Assembly: GCA_003246205.1 (NCBI GenBank)
Contig: QKBC01000015.1
Span: forward strand, 1 to 64,000
Reading direction: 5' to 3'
Origin: Flavobacterium haoranii
Lineage (GTDB): Bacteria > Bacteroidota > Bacteroidia > Flavobacteriales > Flavobacteriaceae
Length of the DNA stretch: 64,000 nucleotides
Shown here: piece by piece, positions 41,401-49,910 of the stretch
Numbering within the stretch: the stretch's first letter is position 1
How the letters are laid out: the number at the start of each line of letters is the position of its first letter
Position numbers and translations under genes: made by a program
Notes under the pieces: generated by a model
Seen by the model: the letters and a program-made list of their open reading frames with translations, nothing else
What the model was told of the DNA's origin: nothing
Database searches by the model: none

Positions 41401-41825
41401 ACTATTCCATCATGATAAATTGTAGAAGGGATACGAACAATTTTTGATATCCCTCCAATATTCCATCCATATCCTGCATAGCCATCTCCTGATTGACTGC
41501 TATAATTCAGACTAACACTAGGAGCAATATTATTAACTCCGGGAGGTAAATCAATAGGAATAGAATAAACTGCTCCTCCTGTTTTTGAAACCGATAATTC
41601 TCCTCTCGTACTGCCTACTTCCCCACTTCCAAGTGAAGGTGACAAGGTTGTAGGAATCACAGGGTCAACTGGATCAAGTTCTATTGGATCAAGCGGATCA
41701 GTGGGAACTGTTGGGTCTCCAGGTAATTCTGAAATTAATTTTGTTTGAATCTGCGAATTATTTTTAACTTGTGAGAAAGAAAAAAATGTTAAAAACAATA
41801 GTATTATGCTATATATAAATTTCAT
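35472..41825 (-). CDS. Secreted SpvB/FG-GAP/YD-repeat/RHS-core polymorphic toxin, C-terminus resembling toxin type 44
   Basis: Signal peptide; SpvB-like GGAVYSIPIDLPPGVNNIAPSVSLNYSSQSGDGYAGYGWNIGGISKI; FG-GAP GDYNGDGKMDLYVF, GDFNGDGKSDVLF; many YD repeats; RHS core INMNGRIYDYNLHKFLQPDNNIQDFYNTQNYNRYSYVMNNPTKYTDENGEF; tail YDAGNFMWGNWMG...DSGADQRAIRNGFYFYKY. Confidence 0.88.
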   Translation of the reverse strand: MKFIYSIILLFLTFFSFSQVKNNSQIQTKLISELPGDPTVPTDPLDPIELDPVDPVIPTTLSPSLGSGEVGSTRGELSVSKTGGAVYSIPIDLPPGVNNIAPSVSLNYSSQSGDGYAGYGWNIGGISKIVRIPSTIYHDGIVDSVDGDELDRFALDGQRLILKTGIYGQVGSTYETENYSNLKISYLTHGWGYNTYFKVEYPNGNVAYYGYIENGDTELSFVEWPITKWESPQNLKITYEYYPPGFLDEWGTLIKSVKYGNDTDEGINKIEFFYKDKNRQDVYYVWGAERKRNKILSSIKITGKEAPYRNYYLTHDLTSTGYERLIQIQETTGDDTKSLKPIIFDYNKDQNSFVQEINYSHRGERLSNSSYFPTTYLFPGDYTGNGDIEIKSVYNYISKVNEDYTVSKYYNVTGYGAWNILNNNLELSNRQNSVSYSSNSDGTKKVKVYSYDNTSSQSVFEYEKNFTSILDDFVLYTSTMKCSEGQKGQYVLYGDYNGDNLTDVLLINLENGVAETQFINLDRRIMSDFSFNSGSINVGTISNCISDGEADGATVIKQGDYNGDGKMDLYVFRGYPFNKIEIYSLVDNTFVTIGTFSYNFNVNLLKQNQFPIVLGDFNGDGKSDVLFAWEKKILYSKSTTSLNGGFVVESLPSTFKVPAWPYYEMYLALDIDNDGKSDITRLNPVKIDAPFPRHGIEIDFYDKNNNWQNSTITQMFYTSINGDTGTYTYDPDNYNSFFETMIPLFVREKKQGLVNKAELAILGGEGISYFIFNRHADEQGLLKNIANNGIMEDIFYDSLENENGVYTSGTNLEKYPYYNLLNGKKTKVVSEIRERFSGYFKKKLYKYYGAIFDFSGRGFNGFQATTTTNWFTQSSDIISTVNKYDFNKNGANTEIFSMPGLIEPNYVLQSADPYIARTINTYNHEDTAYVNPLLSNKVFKLFKTKTESFNGLTGTSSVTTVNYNSYNNPVNSTTTVKNGTTVEKISTNNFNYDSAILSPYIIDRLNSKISTTTIYPSGDVHTSEEQYVYDINLLKEIKKRTTNSGLTSDFITENNEYDTYGNLIQKKYSAPGMTDRIANYEYDDQTHRFIVKKTDAELQETLYEYDQNTGVLLSETAPSNTSFPLKTTYTYDKWGKVIRITDYLGKLSTITYENLSNNLGVLKTISNSDRSSTKTIIDPLGRVLHEGYKTIENKWSVKSTQYNIYDQPILTTGNYFDGDMSEVWNEMQYDIYGRIIQSNHLKTLSSQGKVTMYNYNGLTTVENDGLKTKTTIKNAVGQVVSLEDSPGEIVTYEYFANGNLKKALTSASTIEIQQDAFGRKRTLIDPSAGTRKYEYNKFGELIKEEVVGKGFTEFDLDANGKLLEKNITEAGTLKSKATYNYNGNKQLSGIVFNDYANSSTINYTYNYDNYKRLIFKEEIGNQFYFEQEITYDGFGRPEKQFYSAKNLSDNKISNKWIKTEYKNGFSWKMYDMQTPFASGVLLWETKEVNASGDILSAGLNDDDLLLNKSFDMYGFPTQIKYSNNLSDYMIQNTVFDPIYGNLTQRTSNLFGTTWTENLSYDQLDRLTTWKDNEGVQNQTYNGNGTIDNNKIGSYAYTISNKPFQVSTITPQYPSAVYDYYANREQNISYDINKKPVSITELNAENIDFEYNPMDSRSIMYYGDLESAKTDRIYRKYYSADGSMEIKRNLNTNQVEFITYVQGSPYSSSVVLKSDGTNQEYLYLLKDYQGTINGIVNASGNVIEKRQFDVWGALINFANAGGITSVPTTANSLVLDRGYTSHEHLLGVNIINMNGRIYDYNLHKFLQPDNNIQDFYNTQNYNRYSYVMNNPTKYTDENGEFWQYIVGALFNAYASGYQSSGDFNPLHWNSTAWANAGMGAASFGASTAATYYADNYISNYGNNNIDYDEANSYDSMDNQNYVVVNSEGIVVDVNSSGGNNRFFDENGIEMFFNDPDNDFSEINDWGIGDRLYYPISSKELADAVYGTGGIGPLTYRTQGKLAEAWALAALESYGGADFTMSYLVPNYFTNDQFRCLEEGIFRMEYNSYNHFFRFGNSKSVYNLYDAGNFMWGNWMGVNGFSINSLEAGSNINSILFSQSIDSGADQRAIRNGFYFYKY

Positions 41826-41827
41826 AT

Positions 41828-42283
41828 CTATTTCTTAATGATTGTAATCGATTTTTGTTCCCCATCTGTATAAATCACATTTATTAGATAGGAGCCTACT
41901 GCAAGATTTGAGAAATAAATTTCTTTTGAACTGACAGCTTCTAAACCTTTATAGGAATTGATTAACTGACCCGAAAAAGCGTATAAATCTATTTTAGATA
42001 CTTTTTTATCATCTATTAATTCCCACTTTAAAAAAAGTTTTTCTTGCACTGGATTAGGATAGAATGAAAATAAATCTTCGCTACTTAATTTTTGTAAATC
42101 ACTATCCTTTAAATCTTCTGTTTGTTTCACTTCACTTGACTGTCTTTCAGCACACAAACAAATATATCTTCTAGTTTGATTACCAGCAGAATCATAATTA
42201 AACCTAATCCTATTAGCATTTTGAGAAAATGCGAATGAAGAAATCCCGAGGAAGAGAAGAATCTTAATAAATTTTACTGTCAT
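41828..42283 (-). CDS. Small T9SS type A sorting-domain protein with one YD-repeat motif, paired with the RHS toxin
   Basis: 151 aa: signal peptide, NRIRFNYDSAGNQTRRYICL (YD-like), linker, FSFYPNPVQEKLFLKWE...GSYLINVIYTDGEQKSITIIKK (T9SS type A CTD). Confidence 0.82.
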   Translation of the reverse strand: MTVKFIKILLFLGISSFAFSQNANRIRFNYDSAGNQTRRYICLCAERQSSEVKQTEDLKDSDLQKLSSEDLFSFYPNPVQEKLFLKWELIDDKKVSKIDLYAFSGQLINSYKGLEAVSSKEIYFSNLAVGSYLINVIYTDGEQKSITIIKK

Positions 42284-42309
42284 TTTTTATAGTTTAATTT
42301 AAAATTCGG

Positions 42310-42341
42310 CAAAAATACCTTAATAAAGTATTATCACACAA
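42310..42341 (-). promoter_or_regulatory. Promoter of the RHS toxin operon (Bacteroidota TTG-N21-TAnnTTTG)
   Basis: Minus strand TTG (rc of 42339-42341), 21 nt, TATTTTTG (rc of 42310-42317); about 27 bp upstream of the ATG at 42283. Confidence 0.55.
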
Positions 42342-42409
42342 ATACAGAATTAAACTTTAACAAAATGTACATTTTTTCTGTATCAAATGCTAAGTTTGAA
42401 AAATTACTT

Positions 42410-42520
42410 GTAGCAAAAAAATACAATACAAAAATGCTACACCTTCTGTAGCATCTGGTTAAAAACAAAAAAACTGCTACATAAAGCGTAGCAAAATAAA
42501 AATATTTTGTATTTTGCTAC
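42410..42520. promoter_or_regulatory. Array of six alternating GTAGCA/TGCTAC half-sites upstream of the HTH gene
   Basis: GTAGCA at 42410, 42448, 42488; TGCTAC at 42435, 42475, 42515 (exact 40-bp pitch). Two TGCTAC-N7-GTAGCA hairpins, plus GTAGCAAAATA...TATTTTGCTAC with perfect 11-bp arms at 42488-42520. Confidence 0.7.
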
Positions 42521-42526
42521 AAAAAA

Positions 42527-43039
42527 ATGAAAAAGGAATCTATCAGCAAAACATTAGGCATTACACAAGAAGAATTAGCCGGATTGCTTCAAGTAAGCCG
42601 CAGTCAGCTTTCTTTATATGAAATAGGCAAGCGCAATTTACCGATTCATGCCAAAACAAAGCTTAGCGGAATGCTTCAAGCAATAAAAAACAAAACCGGT
42701 AAAATTACAGATCTTAGTCCTGAATCTATACTATCAGAAAGCGATCCTGAAAATTTGATAACAGAACTTATACAAGCAAATCAATACAAGCAATTAATAG
42801 CCGAAAAGAAATTAAAGGCTGCAATCATTAAAAACAATAAGAAAATCGCAAAATCCCATCTTATAGATTTTCTTAAGAACGAAAATTTTAATTCCAAACT
42901 CATAAAATCTTTAGAAGATCATTCAACTCAAACACTTAAAACTGATCTCGCAAAAACAATCTTAAAACTGCAAATACAAAAAGAAGTCTTACAACAAGAA
43001 GAAAAAATACTGAAAGGATATCTCAAAAAAAAGATATAA
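42527..43039 (+). CDS. XRE-type helix-turn-helix regulator with coiled-coil tail
   Basis: LGITQEELAGLLQVSRSQLSLYEIGKRNLPIHAKTKLSGML; Lys/Leu-rich C-terminal helices. Confidence 0.8.
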   Translation: MKKESISKTLGITQEELAGLLQVSRSQLSLYEIGKRNLPIHAKTKLSGMLQAIKNKTGKITDLSPESILSESDPENLITELIQANQYKQLIAEKKLKAAIIKNNKKIAKSHLIDFLKNENFNSKLIKSLEDHSTQTLKTDLAKTILKLQIQKEVLQQEEKILKGYLKKKI

Positions 43040-43178
43040 AAACGTAAAAAAAATAAGATTATTATTTTTTTAATCCATCTTTAACACAAGGCGTTAAACA
43101 GATTTTAAAACATTGATTTTTAATAATTTATGGCATTCGGATTGTTTACTGATAAACATAACTTTAAATTCATAAATT

Positions 43179-43586
43179 ATGTACTCAGTAACAAACTTAA
43201 CAACAATTGCAGACTGCGATATGTTGTTAACATTGGCAAACAAAGAGAAAGCGGATTTAACATTCAAAAAGTTGTCTGAAGAACGCTTGGTGACCAATTA
43301 CAGTTCCACAGCAATAGAAATAGATGCTGTATTACAAGGGGTAATCGCTGAAATTGCAGCAGTAGACACTGTTTTAGCAGTACTACCTGAAGGTTCAACC
43401 AAAGAGGCGGAAGAAAAAAGAAAAGTACGTTTAGAGTACAAAAAATTTCTATTAGAAAACCGCAAAGAAAGTTATGGTGCAGTGGCTCTTTTAGAAAAAG
43501 AGCTCGATTTAGAGAGAGTAAACAGACAGATTGCAGAAGTGGATGTGTTTATCGCTGAGGTTACAGCTCATAAAGCTACACTATAA
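43179..43586 (+). CDS. Conserved hypothetical coiled-coil protein
   Basis: 135 aa, ATG start, Glu/Lys-rich helices, proper terminator downstream. Confidence 0.6.
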   Translation: MYSVTNLTTIADCDMLLTLANKEKADLTFKKLSEERLVTNYSSTAIEIDAVLQGVIAEIAAVDTVLAVLPEGSTKEAEEKRKVRLEYKKFLLENRKESYGAVALLEKELDLERVNRQIAEVDVFIAEVTAHKATL

Positions 43587-43602
43587 ACCTCTGTATTATT
43601 TT

Positions 43603-43645
43603 AAAACTAAAAAACCGATTCTTTTTGAATCGGTTTTTTAGTTTT
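43603..43645. terminator. Bidirectional terminator between 43179..43586 (+) and nqrF (-)
   Basis: Perfect 19-bp stem AAAACTAAAAAACCGATTC / ttttt / GAATCGGTTTTTTAGTTTT. Confidence 0.9.
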
Positions 43646-43660
43646 ATATTCTTAATCGGA

Positions 43661-44974
43661 TTAACCTCCGAAGTCGTCAAAACGAACATTTTCTTTTGGC
43701 ACACCCCAATCGTCACACATTTTTACAACTGCATTATTCATCATTGGCGGTCCACAGAAATAGAATTCAATATCTTCCGGTGCTTCATGATTTTTCAAAT
43801 GGTTATCAATCACCACATTGTGAATAAATCCTACAAAACCATCACCAGGAGCATCAACATTCTCTTTTACTTTCCAGTTATCTTCTTCTAACGGCTCTGA
43901 AAGAGCAATATAGAAACGGAAATTAGGGAAATCTTTTTCTAAAGCTCTAAAGTGATCTACATAGAATAGCTCACGTTTAGAACGTCCACCGTACCAGTAC
44001 GAAACTTTTCTTCCTGTTTTAACTGTACGGAACAAATGATATAAGTGAGAACGCATTGGTGCCATACCTGCACCACCACCGATGTACACCATTTCAGCAT
44101 CAGACTCGTTGATGAAGAATTCACCATAAGGTCCTGATACGGTTACAGGATCTCCTTGCTTTCTTGAGAAAATATAAGAAGATGCGATACCCGGATTTAC
44201 TTTCATCCATCCGTTAGCTGCTCTGTCCCATGGCGGAGTTGCCACACGAACATTCAACATAATTTTACGGCCTTCTGCAGGATAAGAAGCCATGGAATAA
44301 GCTCTTTCTACATTTTCAGTGTTTTTCATTACTAAAGGCCATAAATTGAATTTATCCCACTCTAATTGGAATTTATCCGGTTCACCCGGATGTTCTACAG
44401 GGTGAGCGGCAATATCAATATCTCTATAACTGATCTCACATGGCGGGATCTCAATTTGAATATAACCTCCCGGCTCATAGTGCATATCATCCGGTAATTC
44501 TACCACAAATTCTTTAATAAATGATGCAACGTTATAGTTAGAGTAAACTTTGGCTTCGAATTTTTTGATACCGAAAATTTCTTCCGGTACTTCAATCACC
44601 ATATCTCCTTTTACTTTAACCTGACATCCTAAACGCCAACCTTCAGCCAATTCTCTTCTATTGAAGTGTGGTGTTTCTGTTGGTAATGCTTCACCTCCAC
44701 CTGCAAGTACTTTACATTTACACTGCAGACAAGTTCCACCACCACCACATGCTGATGGTAAAAAGATCTTAGCACCCCCTAAAGTAGACAACAATGATGA
44801 TCCTGAGCCTACTTCTATTTCATTTTCTTTGTTGATCTTAATTTTTACCGGTCCTGAAGGAACTAATTTTGCTTTAGCAACCAAAATAATAGCAACCAAA
44901 ACCAATAATAAAACTAAAAATGCGATTACGGTTGTTGATATTAATCCCGTAGTACTTACTTCTAATGCTATCAT
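43661..44974 (-). CDS. nqrF: Na+-translocating NADH:quinone reductase subunit F
   Basis: 2Fe-2[37 protein letters not shown]-binding [29 protein letters not shown]. Confidence 0.95.
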   Translation of the reverse strand: MIALEVSTTGLISTTVIAFLVLLLVLVAIILVAKAKLVPSGPVKIKINKENEIEVGSGSSLLSTLGGAKIFLPSACGGGGTCLQCKCKVLAGGGEALPTETPHFNRRELAEGWRLGCQVKVKGDMVIEVPEEIFGIKKFEAKVYSNYNVASFIKEFVVELPDDMHYEPGGYIQIEIPPCEISYRDIDIAAHPVEHPGEPDKFQLEWDKFNLWPLVMKNTENVERAYSMASYPAEGRKIMLNVRVATPPWDRAANGWMKVNPGIASSYIFSRKQGDPVTVSGPYGEFFINESDAEMVYIGGGAGMAPMRSHLYHLFRTVKTGRKVSYWYGGRSKRELFYVDHFRALEKDFPNFRFYIALSEPLEEDNWKVKENVDAPGDGFVGFIHNVVIDNHLKNHEAPEDIEFYFCGPPMMNNAVVKMCDDWGVPKENVRFDDFGG

Positions 44975-44976
44975 AA

Positions 44977-45726
44977 TTAATTTTGTGCTATTTCGGTTAA
45001 TGAATCTTTTACAGTTTCTACAGCAGTAGAATCAGGTACAACTTCAACAGGGATTTCTTCTTTTGCAGGAGTAATATTTTCTACTACTTCTTTTTTAGGA
45101 GCTTCATCTCCTCCTGTTAACATACCACCGAATGACATGAATCCGATAGCCATTAAACCTGTCAGAATAAAGGTAATCCCTAGACCACGGAATGCAGGCG
45201 GAACATTTGAATATCTGATTTTTTCACGAATAGCAGCAATTGCTAAAATAGCTAAGAACCATCCTATTCCTGAACCAACTCCATAAACTGTTGCTTCGGT
45301 AATATTAGCAAATTCTCTTTGTTGCATGAATAACGAACCTCCTAAAATAGCACAGTTCACAGCAATTAACGGCAAGAAGATACCTAATGAATTGTATAAT
45401 GCCGGAGCAAATTTCTCAACGATCATTTCCACTAATTGAACCATTGTAGCAATTGTAGCGATGAATAAAATAAAGGTCAAGAAACTTAAATCGTATTCTG
45501 CATATTCTTCTCCTAACCAAGCCAAAGCTCCCGGGCGAAGTAAATATTGGTCTAACAAATAGTTAACCGGTACCGTTACAAACATTACGAAGATTACCGC
45601 AGCACCAAGACCTACAGCTGTAGATACTTTTTTAGAAACCGCAAGGTAAGAACACATTCCTAAGAATGTAGCGAATACCATGTTATCAATAAAAATTGAT
45701 TTTAAAAATAATTGTAACAATTCCAT
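44977..45726 (-). CDS. nqrE: Na+-translocating NADH:quinone reductase subunit E, with C-terminal acidic extension
   Basis: [60 protein letters not shown], then about 46 extra residues. Confidence 0.94.
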   Translation of the reverse strand: MELLQLFLKSIFIDNMVFATFLGMCSYLAVSKKVSTAVGLGAAVIFVMFVTVPVNYLLDQYLLRPGALAWLGEEYAEYDLSFLTFILFIATIATMVQLVEMIVEKFAPALYNSLGIFLPLIAVNCAILGGSLFMQQREFANITEATVYGVGSGIGWFLAILAIAAIREKIRYSNVPPAFRGLGITFILTGLMAIGFMSFGGMLTGGDEAPKKEVVENITPAKEEIPVEVVPDSTAVETVKDSLTEIAQN

Positions 45727-45729
45727 TTC

Positions 45730-46407
45730 TTAGTGTGTTTCTTCGATTAAACTTTTATTTCTTGAACGCTGGAAACCAATGATTAATCCTAAGGTTATCA
45801 AAGCCATCGGAGCCAACAACATAAAACCGTTGTTGTGGTATCCTAATGCATATAAACCTGTTTTATCTACCGGGTTTCCTAACACTTCAAATCCGAATAA
45901 TTTTCCTGAACCTAACAATTCACGGAAGAAACCAACGATCACTAAGATGATCCCGTATCCTAAACCGTTACCGATTCCGTCTAAGAAAGATTTCCAAGGC
46001 CCGTTACCCAAAGCAAAAGCTTCAAAACGTCCCATGATAATACAGTTTGTAATGATAAGTCCTACGAAAACGGATAATTTCTTAGCCAAATCCGGAACAT
46101 ACGCTTTTAGAGTTAAGTCAACAATGATTACTAAAGTTGCAGCTACTACTAATTGTGTAATAATACGAATAGAGTTCGGAATAATATTACGCATTAATGA
46201 AATCACAACATTCCCCATAGCCGTAACGAATGTTACCGACAATGCCATAATAATTGCAGCTTTTAGTTCTGCCGTAATTGCTAATGCAGAACATATACCC
46301 AACACCTGAACTGTAATAGGGTTGTTATCTGCTAACGGATCTTTAACAAGTCCAAGATTCTTTTTGGAGAACAATGGCTCTTTTTCTTTTGTTTTATTAT
46401 CTGCCAT
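45730..46407 (-). CDS. nqrD: Na+-translocating NADH:quinone reductase subunit D
   Basis: [50 protein letters not shown]. Confidence 0.94.
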   Translation of the reverse strand: MADNKTKEKEPLFSKKNLGLVKDPLADNNPITVQVLGICSALAITAELKAAIIMALSVTFVTAMGNVVISLMRNIIPNSIRIITQLVVAATLVIIVDLTLKAYVPDLAKKLSVFVGLIITNCIIMGRFEAFALGNGPWKSFLDGIGNGLGYGIILVIVGFFRELLGSGKLFGFEVLGNPVDKTGLYALGYHNNGFMLLAPMALITLGLIIGFQRSRNKSLIEETH

Positions 46408-46412
46408 AGTTT

Positions 46413-47138
46413 TTATTTTTTTAGAGTTTCAAAATAAGGCAAGTATAAACTGATATCTTTTTTCAACATAGCGCTTACACCATTACTTGTAATAGTAGCA
46501 CCTGAAATAGCATCAACCTCATTGTCTGTTTTGTCTAGGTTATTAGGATCTGCATTTGACTTAGAGGTTGTTACTGATTTGTAATTTCCGTCTTTGTCAT
46601 AGATCATCTCTCCTTTGAAATCGTCTTTGAAGAAACTCTCAGTGATATTAGCTCCTAATCCCGGAGTTTCTCCTTTGTGATCAAAGAACACACCATAGAT
46701 GCTTTTTAGATCATCATTTAAGGCTACATAACCCCAGATAGCATCCCACAAACCATTACCTCTTACCGGGAAAATATAGATTGTTTTTCCGTCTTTCTCT
46801 CCGATAAACAAAGGTAATCTTTGTACTTTTCCTGTTTTAGCAGCATCTTGTTCTTTTTTTACATCGATCAAATAGGCTTCTGAATTTTCAGTAGCTGTAG
46901 TTCCTTCAACTACATATTGTTTTTTGATGTATTGATTGAACATTTCTGTTGCATTAGTTCTGGTTGCTTCCACTCCCATTGAACTTAATATATCGATTTG
47001 CGTTTTAACCTTATCATTGTTGTCACGCATTTCTTTCGTTGCATTTGCAAAGAATGCCAACAACGAACCTACTACTACTACTAATATTACAGCGAATACA
47101 ATAGTATATACGTTTGAATCTGTACGTTTTGTTGACAT
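46413..47138 (-). CDS. nqrC: Na+-translocating NADH:quinone reductase subunit C
   Basis: Flavinylation motif [35 protein letters not shown]. Confidence 0.94.
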   Translation of the reverse strand: MSTKRTDSNVYTIVFAVILVVVVGSLLAFFANATKEMRDNNDKVKTQIDILSSMGVEATRTNATEMFNQYIKKQYVVEGTTATENSEAYLIDVKKEQDAAKTGKVQRLPLFIGEKDGKTIYIFPVRGNGLWDAIWGYVALNDDLKSIYGVFFDHKGETPGLGANITESFFKDDFKGEMIYDKDGNYKSVTTSKSNADPNNLDKTDNEVDAISGATITSNGVSAMLKKDISLYLPYFETLKK

Positions 47139-47141
47139 AAA

Positions 47142-48338
47142 TTAAGCAGTTTTAAGTTTTAAACGTTTCATTCTTCTCTTCACATTAGCCTGAACTACAT
47201 AGTGATCGATTGTCGGTGCAAATACGTTCATCAATAAGATCGCCATCATCACACCTTCGGGATAGGCCGGATTGAATACACGGATCAAAATACTGAATAA
47301 CCCGATTAGGAAACCGTAAATGATTTTACCGGTATTGGTTTGCGAAGCCGTTACCGGATCAGTTGCCATAAATACAATACCAAAAGCGATACCTCCGATC
47401 AATAAGTGCTGCCAGAATGGGAAATGCATTAAACTATAGAATTTACTGCTTTCAGTGATAACACCGGCATCAACAATTCCGTTAAAAATTAATCCCATTA
47501 CCAGCGCTCCGATCACTGCTGAAATCATAATACGAGCACTTCCGATTCCTGCGAACAACAACCAAGCCGCACCTAATAGAATTAAGAAGGTAGAAGTTTC
47601 TCCTACAGAACCCGGAATGAATCCCATAAACATATCGTATGCTGAATAACCCACGTGTTTATTTGCTGCCAAAGTACCTAAAACAGTTTCTCCGGAAATA
47701 GCATCTACACCGTTAGCTTTTTTAATACCGTCAATTGCTCCGTGAACCCAAATTTTATCACCAGACATAAAAGCTGCCCAGTTGAAGAATAAGAATGCAC
47801 GAATCGTTAAAGCCGGATTTAAAACATTCATACCGGTTCCTCCGAATAATTCTTTACCGATGATTACTCCGAATGCTACAGCAACCGCTAGCATCCATAA
47901 AGGTAAATCTATAGGAACAACTAAAGGTACTAGCATACCTGTTACCAAGTATCCTTCCTCTACTTCATGTTTTTTTACGGTAGCGAAAATAAATTCAATT
48001 CCTAAACCAACTCCGTAAGACACAATCAATAATGGAAGTATTTTTTCTAAACCGACAACGAAGTTATCCCAGCTTAAGAAAGCCAGATTTTCGAACCCGT
48101 TAATTTGTCCGTTGTATTGATAACCGGCATTAAACATACCAAAAATCAATACCGGAACCATTGCCATAATAACCGTGTTCATTACACGTTTTAAATCGGC
48201 AGCATCCCTAACATGCGCACCTGAATGCGTTGTATTGTTAGGCATATAAAGAAAAGTATGCAAAGCATTGAACGTTTGTTCCATCTTTGTACCTTGATAC
48301 TTCAGCTTTAAATTATGTAAATTTTGTTTTAAACTCAT
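47142..48338 (-). CDS. nqrB: Na+-translocating NADH:quinone reductase subunit B
   Basis: HVRDAADLKRVMNTVIMAMVPVLIFGMFNAGYQ; GKELFGGTGMNVLNPAL; FMATDPVTASQTNTGKIIYGFLIG; PEGVMMAILLMN. Confidence 0.94.
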   Translation of the reverse strand: MSLKQNLHNLKLKYQGTKMEQTFNALHTFLYMPNNTTHSGAHVRDAADLKRVMNTVIMAMVPVLIFGMFNAGYQYNGQINGFENLAFLSWDNFVVGLEKILPLLIVSYGVGLGIEFIFATVKKHEVEEGYLVTGMLVPLVVPIDLPLWMLAVAVAFGVIIGKELFGGTGMNVLNPALTIRAFLFFNWAAFMSGDKIWVHGAIDGIKKANGVDAISGETVLGTLAANKHVGYSAYDMFMGFIPGSVGETSTFLILLGAAWLLFAGIGSARIMISAVIGALVMGLIFNGIVDAGVITESSKFYSLMHFPFWQHLLIGGIAFGIVFMATDPVTASQTNTGKIIYGFLIGLFSILIRVFNPAYPEGVMMAILLMNVFAPTIDHYVVQANVKRRMKRLKLKTA

Positions 48339-48366
48339 GTTTTGTGATTTTAAATTCCTTTAGAAA

Positions 48367-49713
48367 TTATCCTACTTCCTTAATCATTAGGTCTAATCCT
48401 TGTCTCACTATTCGTTGATGATCTTGTTTAGATACATCTACAAACTCTGTTAAGGCGAAATCTTCAGGAGCTACTTCGTAGATTCCTAAAGCTTCCATTT
48501 GATCAATATCTTTAACCAAAATTGCTTTTAACAATTGCATCGGATAGATATCTAAAGGACAAACTTTTTCGTACTCTCCTGTTAACACAAAACCTCTGTG
48601 CTCACCATTAGTATTGGTGTTCAAATTATATTTCTTACCAGGCGTTAAGAATGAGAACATACCGGCACGGTACACACTGAATTTATTAGGTCTCGGCAAA
48701 TTCCAACCAAAGAAATCGTAATCATCTCCCTCCGGAATAGCTGTAATCTGACTATGATAGAAACCTAAGAAGTCTTCTTTTGACTTTTTATCTCCGGTTA
48801 ATACATCGCCGCTAATTACACGGTAATTCCCTTCTTTTAAATTTCCGGCAACTACATCGGCTATCTGAGCTCCTATAATTGCTTTTACATAAGAAGGATT
48901 TTCAAAACCGGCACCTGTTAAAGCAACTGTTCTTTCAAAATTTGCTTTTCCGGTCATAAACAATTCACCGATAATGGCTACATCTTCAATTTGAATTACC
49001 CAAACACGCTCTCCTTTATTAATAGGATCAATAGCAGCTATTTGAGTAGAAACCAAACCTACCGGATGTTTACCGGAACCTTTATGAACTTCTAAACCTT
49101 CTACTGTAGGAATAAAATCGGCATTAGGTGCTACTGTTAAATGAACTTTTCCTGATGTTAGTTTAGTCAAAGCAGCAAAACCGGCAGCCAGCATCTCTTT
49201 TTTGTCAGCAAGCATAAAATTCAAATCTCCTGCTAAAGGAGCTGAATTTAGTCCAGAAACAAAAATAGCTTTTGGTGTCTCAGCCGAATTAGCAATTACG
49301 TCATACGGACGTTGCTTAATAAATGGCCAGCAACCAGAAGCTAACAACATTTCTTTTACTTGTTTTTCGTCTAAATCTTTAGGATTTTTCTTGCTATGCT
49401 CAACAAAAGTATCCTGAGATTCGGCAGCAATTTTAATAGCTAAAATTACTCTTTTTTCGCCTCGAACAATCTCCTGAATAGTTCCGCTAACCGGTGATAC
49501 AAATTTTACAGCTTCGTCACTTTTTGAATAAAAAATAACTTCACCTGCTTTCACCTTAGCTCCTTCTTTTACCACCATTTTAGGCGTTACACCATGGAAA
49601 TCAGAAGGTTTGATAGCATAGACTTTCGAGCGGGTACTTGCTGTAACGTTTTTTTCAGCTTCACCCTTCAACTTAAGGTCTAAACCTTTTTTAATTCGAA
49701 TGTCTTTTGACAT
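48367..49713 (-). CDS. nqrA: Na+-translocating NADH:quinone reductase subunit A
   Basis: IRIKKGLDLKLKGEAEK; KVKAGEVIFYSKSDEAVKFVSPVSGTIQEIVRGEKR; EYEKVCPLDIYPMQLLKAILVKDIDQMEALGIYE. Confidence 0.94.
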   Translation of the reverse strand: MSKDIRIKKGLDLKLKGEAEKNVTASTRSKVYAIKPSDFHGVTPKMVVKEGAKVKAGEVIFYSKSDEAVKFVSPVSGTIQEIVRGEKRVILAIKIAAESQDTFVEHSKKNPKDLDEKQVKEMLLASGCWPFIKQRPYDVIANSAETPKAIFVSGLNSAPLAGDLNFMLADKKEMLAAGFAALTKLTSGKVHLTVAPNADFIPTVEGLEVHKGSGKHPVGLVSTQIAAIDPINKGERVWVIQIEDVAIIGELFMTGKANFERTVALTGAGFENPSYVKAIIGAQIADVVAGNLKEGNYRVISGDVLTGDKKSKEDFLGFYHSQITAIPEGDDYDFFGWNLPRPNKFSVYRAGMFSFLTPGKKYNLNTNTNGEHRGFVLTGEYEKVCPLDIYPMQLLKAILVKDIDQMEALGIYEVAPEDFALTEFVDVSKQDHQRIVRQGLDLMIKEVG

Positions 49714-49756
49714 GTTTATTGAAGATATGGTTAGTACTATATTTTTATAAAACAGG

Positions 49757-49788
49757 CAAATTTAATTAATTACCCTTCTCGCTACCAA
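49757..49788 (-). promoter_or_regulatory. nqr operon promoter (TTG-N21-TAAATTTG)
   Basis: Minus strand TTG (rc of 49786-49788), 21-nt spacer, TAAATTTG (rc of 49757-49764), upstream of nqrA. Confidence 0.55.
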
Positions 49789-49910
49789 AAATTAGATAAG
49801 GCTTTTTATTTATTTATACTGATTCTAAATTAGCTATTGGAAATATTGCGGTATTTAATTTGTAATACTAAAAATAGTTTGATTATTTTTACAACAAAAC
49901 AGCAAAAAAC

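Noticed and set aside
43080-43098. TTTAAC-N7-GTTAAA inverted repeat upstream of 43179..43586
   Set aside because: Six-bp A/T-rich arms are expected by chance in this genome; no promoter alignment to support a role.
34161-43100. RHS region as an integrated mobile element or genomic island with defined ends
   Set aside because: AT-rich and accessory-looking, but no integrase, transposase, att-like direct repeats or tRNA junction seen.
45779-46309. 176-aa ORF antisense to nqrD (and similar ORFs antisense to nqrB, nqrC, nqrF)
   Set aside because: Antisense shadows of well-recognised nqr genes with low-complexity composition.
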